DNA from: Pseudomonas koreensis
GTDB taxonomy: Bacteria > Pseudomonadota > Gammaproteobacteria > Pseudomonadales > Pseudomonadaceae
Direction of reading: 5' to 3'
Assembly (NCBI RefSeq): GCF_025447595.1
Contig: NZ_JAOEJU010000022.1
Span: forward strand, 50,478 to 114,477
Length of the DNA: 64,000 nucleotides
The notes beneath the pieces are model-generated. The model searched no databases, was not told the DNA's origin, and saw only the letters and a program-made list of their open reading frames with translations. Numbering within the stretch: position 1 is the stretch's first letter; each line of letters begins with the position of its first letter. This document shows positions 31,020-40,028 of the stretch, piece by piece. A program made the translations under genes and the position numbers.

Positions 31020-31747
31020 CAGCACAAGCCTCCGTTGACCGCCAGCACCTGGCGGGTGATGTACGACGCTTCCGCCGACATCAGGAAATTCACCGCACCG
31101 GCCACCTCTTCAGGCGTGCCCATGCGTTGTGCGGGGATCATTTTCATCAGTTCTTCCACCGGCACGTTTTCATCCAGCATCGCCGTGTCGATCAGGCCCG
31201 GCGCGACGCAGTTGACCGTGATCTTGCGCTTGGCCAGTTCGATCGCCAAGGCTTTCGCGGCGCCGATCACGCCTGCTTTCGACGCGCTGTAATTGACCTG
31301 GCCACGGTTGCCGATCAGCCCCGAAACCGAGGTGATACAAACGATGCGACCAGCGGCGCGGCGGCGGATCATCGGCATCATCACCGGGTGCAGGACGTTG
31401 TAGAAACCGTCGAGGTTGGTGCGCAGCACCACGTCCCAGTCATCGTCGCTCAGGGCCGGAAACGCGCCGTCGCGGGTCAGGCCGGCATTCAGCACCACGC
31501 CGTAGTAGGCGCCGTGGGCTTCAACGTCGGCTTCGAGGATGGCTTTGCAGGTTTCGCGATCCGCCACGTCGAATTGCAGGATGCGCGCGTTGCGGCCGAG
31601 CGCTTCGACTTCGGCTTTCACTGCTTGGGCTTGCGTCATGCCGCTGCGGCAATGCAGAACGATATCGTGGCCGGCGCTGGCCAGGCGCAAGGCAATGGCG
31701 CGGCCGATGCCACGGCTGGAGCCGGTGACCAGTATTGATTCAGTCAT
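31019..31747 (-). CDS. apeQ: Aryl polyene 3-ketoacyl-ACP reductase (FabG-like SDR)
   Basis: A 242-residue short-chain dehydrogenase. It has the NADPH motif TGSSRGIG (8-15), Asn111, Ser140, Tyr153 and Lys157 (YSASK), all the catalytic residues. It would reduce the 3-keto group after each condensation. The start overlaps the dehydratase gene by eight bases, indicating translational coupling. Confidence 0.93.
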   Translation of the reverse strand: MTESILVTGSSRGIGRAIALRLASAGHDIVLHCRSGMTQAQAVKAEVEALGRNARILQFDVADRETCKAILEADVEAHGAYYGVVLNAGLTRDGAFPALSDDDWDVVLRTNLDGFYNVLHPVMMPMIRRRAAGRIVCITSVSGLIGNRGQVNYSASKAGVIGAAKALAIELAKRKITVNCVAPGLIDTAMLDENVPVEELMKMIPAQRMGTPEEVAGAVNFLMSAEASYITRQVLAVNGGLC

Positions 31748-32204
31748 CGTTCGTCTCCTTGGATTGCTCTAGATAGTCCGCCGCATGGGGCGGGCGGAAC
31801 ACGTTCAGCCGGGCGCTGGCCTCGATGCCGGGCGCGTTGATGTGGCATTCGAATACACCCATGCCGTTGTCGTCTTCCAGCGAGCGCAGGCCATGGATGG
31901 TCAGTTCGCTGCCGACCGGAAAGGCCGCAACGTTGCATTCGAACTTGCGTGTGCCGAGCAGAAAGCCCAGCTCCACTGGGTTGCCCTTTTGCCGCGCATG
32001 GCAGCCGGCGAACGCGGCGACGCTTTGCGCCATCAACTCGACGCCGACCCAGGCCGGCAGGCTGCCGTCGGGCAGGCTGAACAGGCCGCCGGGCCGGACG
32101 GTGAGGGTGGTGTGGATCTGTTCGTCGTCAAAGCTCAGGATCCGGTCGATCAGGATCATGTCGCCAGCGTGGGGCAGCAGTTCGGCGAGCGGCCAGTGGG
32201 TCAT
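31740..32204 (-). CDS. apeP: Aryl polyene 3-hydroxyacyl-ACP dehydratase-like hotdog protein (ApeP-type)
   Basis: A 154-residue single hotdog domain. His12 (LPHAGDMILIDR) and Glu56 (GVELMAQS) are candidate active-site residues. It would remove water to form the conjugated double bonds, probably with the second hotdog domain fused to the ligase encoded at 43639-45318. It overlaps neighbouring genes on both sides. Confidence 0.85.
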   Translation of the reverse strand: MTHWPLAELLPHAGDMILIDRILSFDDEQIHTTLTVRPGGLFSLPDGSLPAWVGVELMAQSVAAFAGCHARQKGNPVELGFLLGTRKFECNVAAFPVGSELTIHGLRSLEDDNGMGVFECHINAPGIEASARLNVFRPPHAADYLEQSKETNDD

Positions 32205-33397
32205 GGGGCGTCTCCGATAATCAGGCTGACGTTATTGCCACCGAAGGCAAACGAGTTGCTCATCAGGTAGCGGGGTGCAATGGACGCCAAGCGTTCGCTT
32301 GCGGTCACCCACTTGAGCGGTGGAAGGTCAGGATCCGGTTGGCCATCCCAGACGTGCGGCGGCAAGGCGTGGTCGGGGTTGTCGGCACTCAGGCTCAACC
32401 AGCAGAACGCTGCTTCCAGTGCGCCGGCGGCGCCGAGGGTGTGGCCGGTCATCGGTTTGGTCGAGGAACACGGCACGCCTTCAGCAAACAGCGCGGCGAC
32501 GGCCAGGCTTTCCATGGCGTCGTTGTGCTGGGTCGCGGTGCCGTGCAGGTTCAGGTAGTTGATGTCGCCGGCTTGCAGGTGGGCTTGATCGAGGGCTTTT
32601 TGCATCGATTGCAGCGCGCCACGGCCGCTCGGTTCCGGTGCGGAAATATGGTGCGCGTCGGAGCTGGCGCCAGCGCCGAGCAGGGCAATGCCCGGCCCTG
32701 CGCCGCGTTCTTTGCTCATCACGAACAGCACCGCCGCTTCGCCGATGTTGATGCCGTTGCGGTTGGCGGAAAACGGATTGCAACGCTCGTCCGACACCGC
32801 TTCCAGCGCACTGAAACCGTTGAGGGTCAGTTTGCACAGGCTGTCGACACCGCCGCACAGCACGGCGTCGCACAGGCCCAGATCGAGCAGGCGTCGGGCG
32901 CTCATCAGCGCGCGTGCGCTGGAGGTGCAGGCGGTGGAAATCACATAGGTCGGGCCGCTCAGTTGCAGCCAGTCGGCGAGGAAATTCGCCGGGGCGCCGA
33001 GTTCCTGTTGCCGATAGTCGTAATCGGCCGGGAACTGGTGGTCGCGAATGTAGTGCGCCAGGCCACGGCTGGCCTCGTCGATGCCCGAAGTGCTGGTGCC
33101 CAGTACCACGCCGATGCGCTCGCGCCCGTACATCTGGATCGCCTGTTCGATGTCATCGCGAATCTGCAACGCGGCTTCCAGCAACAGTTGATTGTTGCGG
33201 CTGCGCTGGTCGGCCAATGCATCGGGAATGGGCGCCAGATCGCCGTGCACGGCGGCCACCGGCAGTTCGCGCTCCGGCACCCAGCCGGACTCGCGGCGCA
33301 TGCCCGAGCAGTCGCCGGCAAACAGGTTGCGTGCCACGGCTTGCTTGTCGCGCCCCAGGGCGCAGATCACGCCGAGGGCATTGAGGTAGGCGGTCAT
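32201..33397 (-). CDS. apeO: Aryl polyene beta-ketoacyl-ACP synthase (ApeO-type)
   Basis: A 398-residue condensing enzyme with an intact active site: Cys157 (STACTSS), His285 (NLHGTATQ) and His319 (MTGHTLGA). It is probably a second elongating or initiating ketosynthase, working with ApeR and the chain-length factor encoded at 47147. It overlaps apeP and apeN by four bases each. Confidence 0.9.
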   Translation of the reverse strand: MTAYLNALGVICALGRDKQAVARNLFAGDCSGMRRESGWVPERELPVAAVHGDLAPIPDALADQRSRNNQLLLEAALQIRDDIEQAIQMYGRERIGVVLGTSTSGIDEASRGLAHYIRDHQFPADYDYRQQELGAPANFLADWLQLSGPTYVISTACTSSARALMSARRLLDLGLCDAVLCGGVDSLCKLTLNGFSALEAVSDERCNPFSANRNGINIGEAAVLFVMSKERGAGPGIALLGAGASSDAHHISAPEPSGRGALQSMQKALDQAHLQAGDINYLNLHGTATQHNDAMESLAVAALFAEGVPCSSTKPMTGHTLGAAGALEAAFCWLSLSADNPDHALPPHVWDGQPDPDLPPLKWVTASERLASIAPRYLMSNSFAFGGNNVSLIIGDAP

Positions 33398-33885
33398 GAC
33401 GTCGGTTCACCGAGTGGCGTTACGCGATAGTGCGGGCCTTGTGGCAGGTTCAATTCGAAGCTCAAGGGTTGGGTGTAGCGGATAACCCAGCGCGCTGGCA
33501 GGGAACGTTGGCCGCCCTGTTGCTGCGCGTCGGGGTAGTTGCGCGACAGCTCGCCCGCCGGGGTCAGGGCGAACAGCAGCGCGGCGAACAGCTCCCGGGC
33601 TTCCGGGTTGGGCGGCAGCAGGCCGTCGGCCTGCCAGTGCCCGTCGATCAACTGCTGACGGGCCTGGGGTATGCCCAGCGGATCCATCATCGACCAGCGG
33701 ATGCCGGGCCCTTCGCGCTGGATCACCAGCAACCAGTCTTGCTGCTGCCCGGCGAGGTGTCGCTCGATATGCAATTGCATCGGCAGCGGCAGGCTCGGGT
33801 TGCCGGCCGGCAGCGGCGCCTGACTGGCGCAGGCACTCAAAAGCAGCACAACGCCGAGCACAAAAAACCGGCATACATCGGACAC
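33394..33885 (-). CDS. apeN: DUF3261-type lipoprotein of the APE cluster (ApeN-type)
   Basis: A 163-residue lipoprotein. The GTG at 33885 is used; the N-terminus MSDVCRFFVLGVVLLLSAC gives a lipobox (LSAC) with lipidated Cys near residue 19. The frame stays open upstream into the REP pair, but that part is repeat sequence. No ribosome binding site is visible because the repeat lies directly upstream. It probably acts with the LolA-like protein and the MMPL pump in export or anchoring of the product. Start position is uncertain. Confidence 0.72.
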   Translation of the reverse strand: MSDVCRFFVLGVVLLLSACASQAPLPAGNPSLPLPMQLHIERHLAGQQQDWLLVIQREGPGIRWSMMDPLGIPQARQQLIDGHWQADGLLPPNPEARELFAALLFALTPAGELSRNYPDAQQQGGQRSLPARWVIRYTQPLSFELNLPQGPHYRVTPLGEPTS

Positions 33886-33976
33886 TGTGGGAGCGAGCTT
33901 GCTCGCGAATGCGATCTCACATTCAACCTTTCTGGTGTCTGAAATACCGTTTTCGCGAGCAAGCTCGCTCCCACAT
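33886..33976. repeat. REP pair (REPIN) inside the APE operon
   Basis: Inverted copies at 33886-33908 and 33953-33975. The left copy abuts the GTG of apeN, and the right copy lies 14 bases from the methyltransferase stop. This is the only large gap in an otherwise overlapping operon. Confidence 0.92.
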
Positions 33977-33989
33977 GCGATGTGTGGCA

Positions 33990-34715
33990 TCAGTTATCAC
34001 CTTGCAGCGGTTTGCGGGCCACCACGTTGACCAGGGTTTCTTCCCGCTGGCCGAATGGTTTTGGCTTGTGCAATCCAAAACGTTCGAGCAGGCCGAAATC
34101 CTTCGACCGGCTCCACCACAGGTAAGGGTATGAAACGTTCTGTTCGCCGAACTCGAAACCCTGCTGGCGAATCATCTCCAGGTACTGCGCCGCGCTCTTT
34201 TGCACGTGCATCGGATGGCGGAACAGCCAGCGAATCACCCACGTATCAATGTAAGCCTCGGTGGACTCGGCGAACAGCAGATAACCGCCCGGCTTGAGCA
34301 CCCGATAGAACTCGGCGAGGGCTTTTTCCTGCTCCACCAGATGATGGAACGTCTGGTGACAGAACAGCAGGTCGACGCTGGCGTCCGGAAGATTGAGTGT
34401 CGCGCAGTCGCTGCCGATCAGCTCGACGTCGAAGCCTTGGCGCGCGGCCTCGGCGGCGCTCAATTCAAGGCTGCGCGGGTCGGCATCGACGCCGATCAGG
34501 CGCTGTGGCGCGAAAGTCTGGCGCAAGTGGCCGAACGACTTGCCCTGACCGCAACCGGCATCCAGCAGCACCGGACTGGCCGGCAACGATTCGCTGAACA
34601 GCCTGCGCAGATCGTTGATCGCCACGCGCAGCACATGGTGCTGCCAGGTGTGGCTGCGCAGGAACCAGAAGCCGAAGCGGGTTTCCTCGACGTAGTTGTC
34701 GCTCAGGTAATTCAT
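33990..34715 (-). CDS. Class I SAM-dependent methyltransferase of the APE cluster
   Basis: A 241-residue methyltransferase with motif I LLDAGCGQGKSF (residues 49-60), an acidic GVDADPRS after the second strand, and LPDASVDLLFCHQTF. An O-methylation of the aryl head group is the likely role, since many APEs are methylated. It overlaps the flavin-enzyme gene by four bases. The substrate is inferred from context only. Confidence 0.8.
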   Translation of the reverse strand: MNYLSDNYVEETRFGFWFLRSHTWQHHVLRVAINDLRRLFSESLPASPVLLDAGCGQGKSFGHLRQTFAPQRLIGVDADPRSLELSAAEAARQGFDVELIGSDCATLNLPDASVDLLFCHQTFHHLVEQEKALAEFYRVLKPGGYLLFAESTEAYIDTWVIRWLFRHPMHVQKSAAQYLEMIRQQGFEFGEQNVSYPYLWWSRSKDFGLLERFGLHKPKPFGQREETLVNVVARKPLQGDN

Positions 34716-35959
34716 GTGTCGTCCCTTGCACAGAGTTCGGAGATCGTCTTCAGCCGACGGCGCGCTTCACTGACGAACGGGTTGCGTTCGTCCCAGGCGT
34801 AACCGGCGAGGATCGAGCAGATCATGCGGCGGATTTCCGGCGAGCCTTGCTCGTGGAAAATCACATCCTGGAAGGTGCCGGCGTACCAGCCTTCGACGTA
34901 GCAGCGGAAGGTGTCGACCCCGCGTTTCAGCGGCTCGGCGAATTCGCTTTGCCAGTCCACCGTTTCGCCCTGCAATTGTCGATGCAGCACAGCGGCGGCC
35001 ATGCTCGCCGAACGCATGGCAATGGTCACGCCCGAGGAAAACACCGGGTCGAGAAATTCCGCCGCGTTGCCCAACAGCGCGAAGCCCGGTCCGTGCAAGG
35101 TTTTGACGTTCGCCGCATAGCCGCCGAGAGTGCGCGCCGGGGTGTCCCACACGGCGTTGTTCAGCACCTTGGCCAGGCTCGGGGTTTCGGCGATGAAACC
35201 GCGCAGGCAGGCGTCGAGGTCGGCATCACGACCTGCGAAATGTTCAGCAGCAGCCACCACGCCCACCGAGCAGCGCCCGTTGCTGAACGGGATCGACCAG
35301 AACCAGATATCGCGGTGCTGCGGGTGGGTGGTGATGAGGATCTTCTCGCGGTCGAAACCGGGGTGATCGATATGGTCTTCAACGTGGGTGAAGATGGCCT
35401 GGCGAACCGGGAAATTCGATGGTGCTTCCAGGTCGAGCAAACGTGACAACACGCGGCCGTAACCGCTGGCATCGAGGACAAAGTCGGCTTCGACGCGGTA
35501 CTCGCTGCCGTCTTCGCGGCGCACATTCAGCTGCGGTCGCGGACGTTCGAAATCGGCGCTGACAATCGCGTCGCCGTAGCGGATTTCCGCACCCTGCAAC
35601 GCAGCCTGATCGGCCAGCAATTTGTCGAAGTCGGCGCGTTGCACCTGCAGGGTCGTGGGCTTGCCGGCAGTGAAGGTGTCACCAAAATCGAAGGCGCTGT
35701 AGCGTTCGCCCCAGGCGAACGCCGCACCGTTCTTGCGCTGAAAACCGGCGGCATTTACCGCCTCGAGCATGCCGGCTTCTTCGACGAAGTCCAGGCAATG
35801 GCAGAGCAGGCTTTCGCCGATGGAGAACCTCGGGAAATGCTGGCGCTCGATCACCAGTACGTCGTGTCCCTTGCACTTGAGCAGTGCGGCGGCAATGGCG
35901 CCGGAGGGGCCGGCGCCGATGATCACGACCTGACGGGATTCCATTTCAACGATTGGCAC
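34712..35959 (-). CDS. Flavin-dependent halogenase-like oxidoreductase of the APE cluster
   Basis: A 415-residue flavoprotein of the tryptophan-halogenase/geranylgeranyl-reductase superfamily. The GxGxxG motif is IIGAGPSG (13-20). The segment FPRFSIGESLL (42-52) is typical of halogenases. W219-F-W221-S-I223-P224 is the WxWxIP motif, and Lys76 (GFQRKNGA) lies where halogenases carry the catalytic lysine. GNAAEFLDPVFSSG (298-310) is the second flavin contact. A GTG start at 35959 follows TAGGAG by five bases. It could add chlorine or bromine to the aryl ring, or it could be a plain oxidase or reductase; activity is unproved. It overlaps the antiporter gene by 14 bases. Confidence 0.78.
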   Translation of the reverse strand: MPIVEMESRQVVIIGAGPSGAIAAALLKCKGHDVLVIERQHFPRFSIGESLLCHCLDFVEEAGMLEAVNAAGFQRKNGAAFAWGERYSAFDFGDTFTAGKPTTLQVQRADFDKLLADQAALQGAEIRYGDAIVSADFERPRPQLNVRREDGSEYRVEADFVLDASGYGRVLSRLLDLEAPSNFPVRQAIFTHVEDHIDHPGFDREKILITTHPQHRDIWFWSIPFSNGRCSVGVVAAAEHFAGRDADLDACLRGFIAETPSLAKVLNNAVWDTPARTLGGYAANVKTLHGPGFALLGNAAEFLDPVFSSGVTIAMRSASMAAAVLHRQLQGETVDWQSEFAEPLKRGVDTFRCYVEGWYAGTFQDVIFHEQGSPEIRRMICSILAGYAWDERNPFVSEARRRLKTISELCARDDT

Positions 35960-37106
35960 GCGAGCTCCTAGGTACGGCAATAGGGTTCAGTGACGCCCGG
36001 TGCAGGCCGATGAAGGCCGGCAACAGCGTCGCGATCAGACCCATCAGCATCAGCGCAAAGTACAGCGCCGGGCTGATGAGCTGTTGTTGCAACAGCAAGT
36101 TGAGAAAAACGATTTCGCTCAGGCCACGAATATTCAGCAGCACACTTTCGCGCCAGCGGCTGGCGCCTGCGAACGACGCACCGGCCCAACCGAGGCCGAG
36201 CCAGTTGCCCACGATTTTGCTGGCGACCGGCAACAGCAGCAGCGCCACCCATTGCACGGCGCCGAGGCTGGCGAGGGCGCTGTGCACGTCGATCTGGACG
36301 ATACCGAAAGTGAGGATCAGCGGAATTGCGAACCACGTCTGCAAGCGGTTCATCCAGTGCGCCGGCAGCGGCAACACCAGTGGCACCTTGAGCGCTGCCA
36401 TGCACAGCAGATAACCGATGCCGAAAATCAGTGCGTTGAGTTTGTAGTGTTCGGCCAGCACCAACAGCGCAAAAAACCCAAGGCTGTAGGTCAATGGACG
36501 GCGTATGCCGAACACCCGCAGCAGCACCGGCACGCAGGCCATCCCCAGCGGCAGCAACAGACTGCTCAGGTGCAGGCTGCCCTGAGCGAGGCCGAAAAGG
36601 GTCCAGCTGGTCAGGTCGATCAGGATTGCGGTCTGCACCAGACGCCGGGTGGCGGCGGGCGGGTAGTCGATGTGGCGCAGGTACAGGTACAACACCGGGA
36701 TCGCGGTGATGGCGAACACCAGACCAATGGCCAGCGAGTTGATCCACGGCTGCGTCGGCAACAGCCAGTACGCCGTCGCCAGGCCGCAGGTGAACGGCAC
36801 GGCGAAACTCGGCAGGGCGATCTTCACGCTCTGACGGTCCAGGCGCAGGTCGATCACGTCGCTGAGGATGTGCCCCAGCAGCAGGGCGAAGCTCAGGCTG
36901 TAGAGGTTTTTCAGCCAGCCCGGCGCGATCAGTTCGGCGCCGTTGAGTTGCCAGCCCGGCTCGATCCAGAAGTACATCAGCAGCGGCAGGCCGAAGCTGG
37001 CCAGCAGCAATTGACTGACGATCGGGATCAGCCCGAAATGCCGGCCGACCCGGGTGGCGACGAAGAACAGCGCCAGGGCCATCAACCAGAAAATCACCAC
37101 CATCAT
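35946..37106 (-). CDS. CPA-type cation/proton antiporter-like membrane protein
   Basis: A 386-residue polytopic protein with about 11-12 hydrophobic helices (FWLMALALFFVATRVG at the start). It resembles sodium/proton exchangers (NhaP/KefB-like), with no cytoplasmic regulatory domain. The ATG at 37106 overlaps the stop of the MMPL gene. Upstream in-frame residues belong to the shadow of that gene. Its position between the MMPL and flavin-enzyme genes suggests it helps export or sets the proton or sodium gradient; that is inference. Ion specificity is unknown. Confidence 0.65.
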   Translation of the reverse strand: MMVVIFWLMALALFFVATRVGRHFGLIPIVSQLLLASFGLPLLMYFWIEPGWQLNGAELIAPGWLKNLYSLSFALLLGHILSDVIDLRLDRQSVKIALPSFAVPFTCGLATAYWLLPTQPWINSLAIGLVFAITAIPVLYLYLRHIDYPPAATRRLVQTAILIDLTSWTLFGLAQGSLHLSSLLLPLGMACVPVLLRVFGIRRPLTYSLGFFALLVLAEHYKLNALIFGIGYLLCMAALKVPLVLPLPAHWMNRLQTWFAIPLILTFGIVQIDVHSALASLGAVQWVALLLLPVASKIVGNWLGLGWAGASFAGASRWRESVLLNIRGLSEIVFLNLLLQQQLISPALYFALMLMGLIATLLPAFIGLHRASLNPIAVPRSSRANR

Positions 37107-39442
37107 GCTGAAGGCTCCGTGACGGCAACCGCGTGGGCCTGACGCCCGGCCCACGGCGCGAGCATGAAGCTGAACGCCAGACCGAGGCTCACCGACAGGC
37201 CGAAGTTGCTCACTGCCGGCGTGCTCGACACCGCCAGCAGGCCGAACGACAGCCAGGTGGTGGCGGCCGCCAGCAAGGTGCCGAGCAGGCTGACGGCCGC
37301 GCCGCCAACCTGCTCGCGCATGAGGATCGCGTAGTCGACGCTGATTGCCGTCACCAGCAGCAGGCCGAACAGGCTGAACAGGGTCAGCGGTTGCCCGAGC
37401 CAGCCCAGGCTGGCCAAGCTGCACAGCGCAGCAAGCAGTGGCAGGGCAACGATCCGCAGAGCAACGCCGAGACCGAACGGCAGCATCAGCACCAGCACGA
37501 TCAACACGCAGGACGCGAGTTTCAGTTCAGCGGCGCTGATCTGGGTCTGGGCGAACACCTTGTTCAGATCACCGAGCCGATCCACCAGCATCACGCCGGG
37601 CAGGTCCAGTGCCTGCACCCGCAACAGCGACGGATTGTTCAGGCCTTGCAGGCTGACCATTGCCGCCACGCCGTCCTCGGTTGGCCCGAGCCACAACGTG
37701 CGGTAGGGCTCACCGAGCGGGCCGGCCAGCGCTGCATCGATGTCTTCGGCGGGCAGGGTCTGCAACTGTTGCAGTTCGGTTTGCAGCGCCGCCAGCGGCA
37801 CGCCGACCTCCAGCAATGGCTGCCAGAACTGCGGCAACTTGCTAAGCGCTTCACGCACCTGTTGTTGCTGAGCCGGCGGGCTGACCAGTTGATTGAGCGC
37901 CAGATAACCCTGCAGTTTGTCGAGGTTGACCAGTTGATCCAGCCGCTCGCTCAGGGCCGCTTGCCGCTCCAGCAATTGCTGCTGATCGGCAGCGCGCACC
38001 AGGAAGAACTGGCTGGTCGGCTGATAGCCGGTAATCCGCGCGATGGTCTGCGCCTCATCGGTCAGGCGTTGCGGCGCGCCGACCCATTGGCGAATGTCGT
38101 TCTTGCTCTCCAGTTGCAGCAGGCCACCGACGCAGAAGGCGATAAGCAACGCCAGCAACACCGGCGTCCTGACGTGTTCGAGCAGGTTTTCCCGCAGTCG
38201 CACCAGACGCTCGGCCAGTTGCAGCGGCCATTGCGCCGGGCGCAGTTCGACATTTTTCAACAACGCCGGCAACAGGCACACCGCCGACAGGTAGGCGCCG
38301 AGCAAACCGGCGGCGGAGAACACCGCGATCTGGGTCAGCGCCGGGAAAGGTGTCCAGGCCAGCGCCAGGTAACCGATGGCGCTGGTGATCAGGCTCAACG
38401 TCAGCCCGGACAGGGTCAGACGCAACGCCGGCCAGCTGTGCCATGGCTTGAGGCTCCAGCTCTTGGACAGGTAGTGCAGCGGGTAATCCACCGCTACGCC
38501 GATCAGGCTGGAACCGAGCACCAGGGTCATCACGTGCATGTGCCCGAACAGCGCCACACAGGCCACCGCACCGAACAGCATGCCGACCAGCACCGGAATG
38601 AACGCCAGCAGCACCCGCCAGCGGCGGAAAGCGAGCAGCAACAGCAACAGGATGCCGACCGTGGCGCCGCCGCCGACCCAGGTCATTTCCCGGGTCGCCT
38701 GTTGCTGGCCGTTGGCGGCGTACAGCAGACCGCTGGCGGCCAGCAATTGCACGTCGGCACTCGCCGCTTGCTCACGGCTGTGTTGCAACAGGGCGGCGAC
38801 TTGCAGCGGTTGATTCATGTCGAAGGCGCTGCCGGTGGTGCGCGCGCGCAGCAGCACCCAGCTTTTGCCGTCGGCGTCGGCGATCAACGCGCCGCTGCCG
38901 ATGTCCAGTTGCACCGCGCCATGTTGCGGCTGGCTGTTCTGGATGCGCCCGGTCAGGCCCAGCCAGTCGTCCTGGCTCGGTACCAGGCTGAATCCGGTGA
39001 ACGGGTCGAACAGCGCCTGCACCCGTTGCTGGATGAAGGCGTCGGGATGTTCGGTCAGCAGTTGCCGGTCATCCGCCGAGAGCATCGCCAGCCGCCCTTG
39101 CAGCAATTGCGTGCGCAGGGCCGGCAGGTCGGCTTGCAGATTCCACTGGACTTTTTCGAACAGCCCGCTGGCCTGCCATTGCTCACCCAGGGTCTGGGCC
39201 ATCGCGACGGCTTGCTGGCGATCGGCATGGCCGACCAGCACCAGCATGTCGCGGTTGAGCGGTTCCTGCATGCGTTGTTCGGCGCGCAGTTCGAGGGCGT
39301 CCGGGTGGGTACCGGGCACCAGTTCCATCAGGTTGGCCGACAGCGGCGCGCCGTCGCGCCACTGCCAGGCGCCCAGTGCCACGACGGACAGCAGCAGGAT
39401 CAGGAACAGCCAGGGCAGCCTGCGTTCACTCGGCAAAGTCAT
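37103..39442 (-). CDS. apeM: MMPL/RND-family exporter of the APE cluster (ApeM-type)
   Basis: A 779-residue inner-membrane transporter with two repeats, each with a large periplasmic loop between helix 1 and a bundle of five helices; the second bundle contains ISVDYAILMREQ. It is of the MMPL group that moves lipids and pigments such as flexirubin or APE. It overlaps apeL by 17 bases. Substrate inferred from the cluster. Confidence 0.85.
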   Translation of the reverse strand: MTLPSERRLPWLFLILLLSVVALGAWQWRDGAPLSANLMELVPGTHPDALELRAEQRMQEPLNRDMLVLVGHADRQQAVAMAQTLGEQWQASGLFEKVQWNLQADLPALRTQLLQGRLAMLSADDRQLLTEHPDAFIQQRVQALFDPFTGFSLVPSQDDWLGLTGRIQNSQPQHGAVQLDIGSGALIADADGKSWVLLRARTTGSAFDMNQPLQVAALLQHSREQAASADVQLLAASGLLYAANGQQQATREMTWVGGGATVGILLLLLLAFRRWRVLLAFIPVLVGMLFGAVACVALFGHMHVMTLVLGSSLIGVAVDYPLHYLSKSWSLKPWHSWPALRLTLSGLTLSLITSAIGYLALAWTPFPALTQIAVFSAAGLLGAYLSAVCLLPALLKNVELRPAQWPLQLAERLVRLRENLLEHVRTPVLLALLIAFCVGGLLQLESKNDIRQWVGAPQRLTDEAQTIARITGYQPTSQFFLVRAADQQQLLERQAALSERLDQLVNLDKLQGYLALNQLVSPPAQQQQVREALSKLPQFWQPLLEVGVPLAALQTELQQLQTLPAEDIDAALAGPLGEPYRTLWLGPTEDGVAAMVSLQGLNNPSLLRVQALDLPGVMLVDRLGDLNKVFAQTQISAAELKLASCVLIVLVLMLPFGLGVALRIVALPLLAALCSLASLGWLGQPLTLFSLFGLLLVTAISVDYAILMREQVGGAAVSLLGTLLAAATTWLSFGLLAVSSTPAVSNFGLSVSLGLAFSFMLAPWAGRQAHAVAVTEPSA

Positions 39443-40028
39443 GTTGCTCCGCGTCGCTCAGAGGTTGGCCGGCGGTGCTGTCCTGCATGCGCAGCACGGT
39501 GCTGTCGCCCTGGGTTTCCAGCAGTTCGATGGTGCTCACCAACGCGCCGCCGCTGATGTTGATCTGATTGAACACCTGCTTGAGCAGCACCGAGCGCGGG
39601 GTCAAGGTCAGTTGCCATTTCTGCGCGTCGCCGCTCAGGGCCAGTTCGAAATCCCGTTGCAAACCGCTGCTGTCGCCTTGCAGCACGGCGAGGAACAAGC
39701 GGTTCTGTTCGGCGCCGGCGCTCTTGCCGGGCAACAGTTGCCAACCGCTGACGTCACGACGGGCGATGCCCTTGGCGCTGATGCGGTAGTCCTGCTGCAG
39801 CGGGGTTTTCAGCAGCCACAGCAGGCCGTGGTTTTTGGCGAGGACAAAACTGCCCTTGCTGATCAGCGGCTGGGGGAGGGCGCGCAGGTGCTTTTCCTGG
39901 ATGAACTGGCCGTGGATCACATCCGGTTTCGCCAGTTGTTCGCTCAACTGTTGCAGGTCGAAGGCGTTGGCCAGCGCCGACAGCATCAGCAGCGCCAGGG
40001 CCCCAAGGGATTTCAACAACACATTCAT
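39426..40028 (-). CDS. apeL: LolA-like periplasmic carrier of the APE cluster (ApeL-type)
   Basis: A 200-residue exported protein with signal peptide MNVLLKSLGALALLMLSALA, cleaved near residue 22. The following half-barrel fold is like that of the lipoprotein carrier LolA. It probably ferries the lipid-like aryl polyene across the periplasm. It overlaps the thioesterase gene by four bases. Confidence 0.82.
   Translation of the reverse strand: MNVLLKSLGALALLMLSALANAFDLQQLSEQLAKPDVIHGQFIQEKHLRALPQPLISKGSFVLAKNHGLLWLLKTPLQQDYRISAKGIARRDVSGWQLLPGKSAGAEQNRLFLAVLQGDSSGLQRDFELALSGDAQKWQLTLTPRSVLLKQVFNQINISGGALVSTIELLETQGDSTVLRMQDSTAGQPLSDAEQHDFAE

Noticed and set aside
37133..39556. An 807-codon frame antisense to the MMPL exporter gene
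   Set aside because: The product is a Gln/Arg/Ala-rich artefact of codon bias with no domain, and it lies over a well supported transporter.
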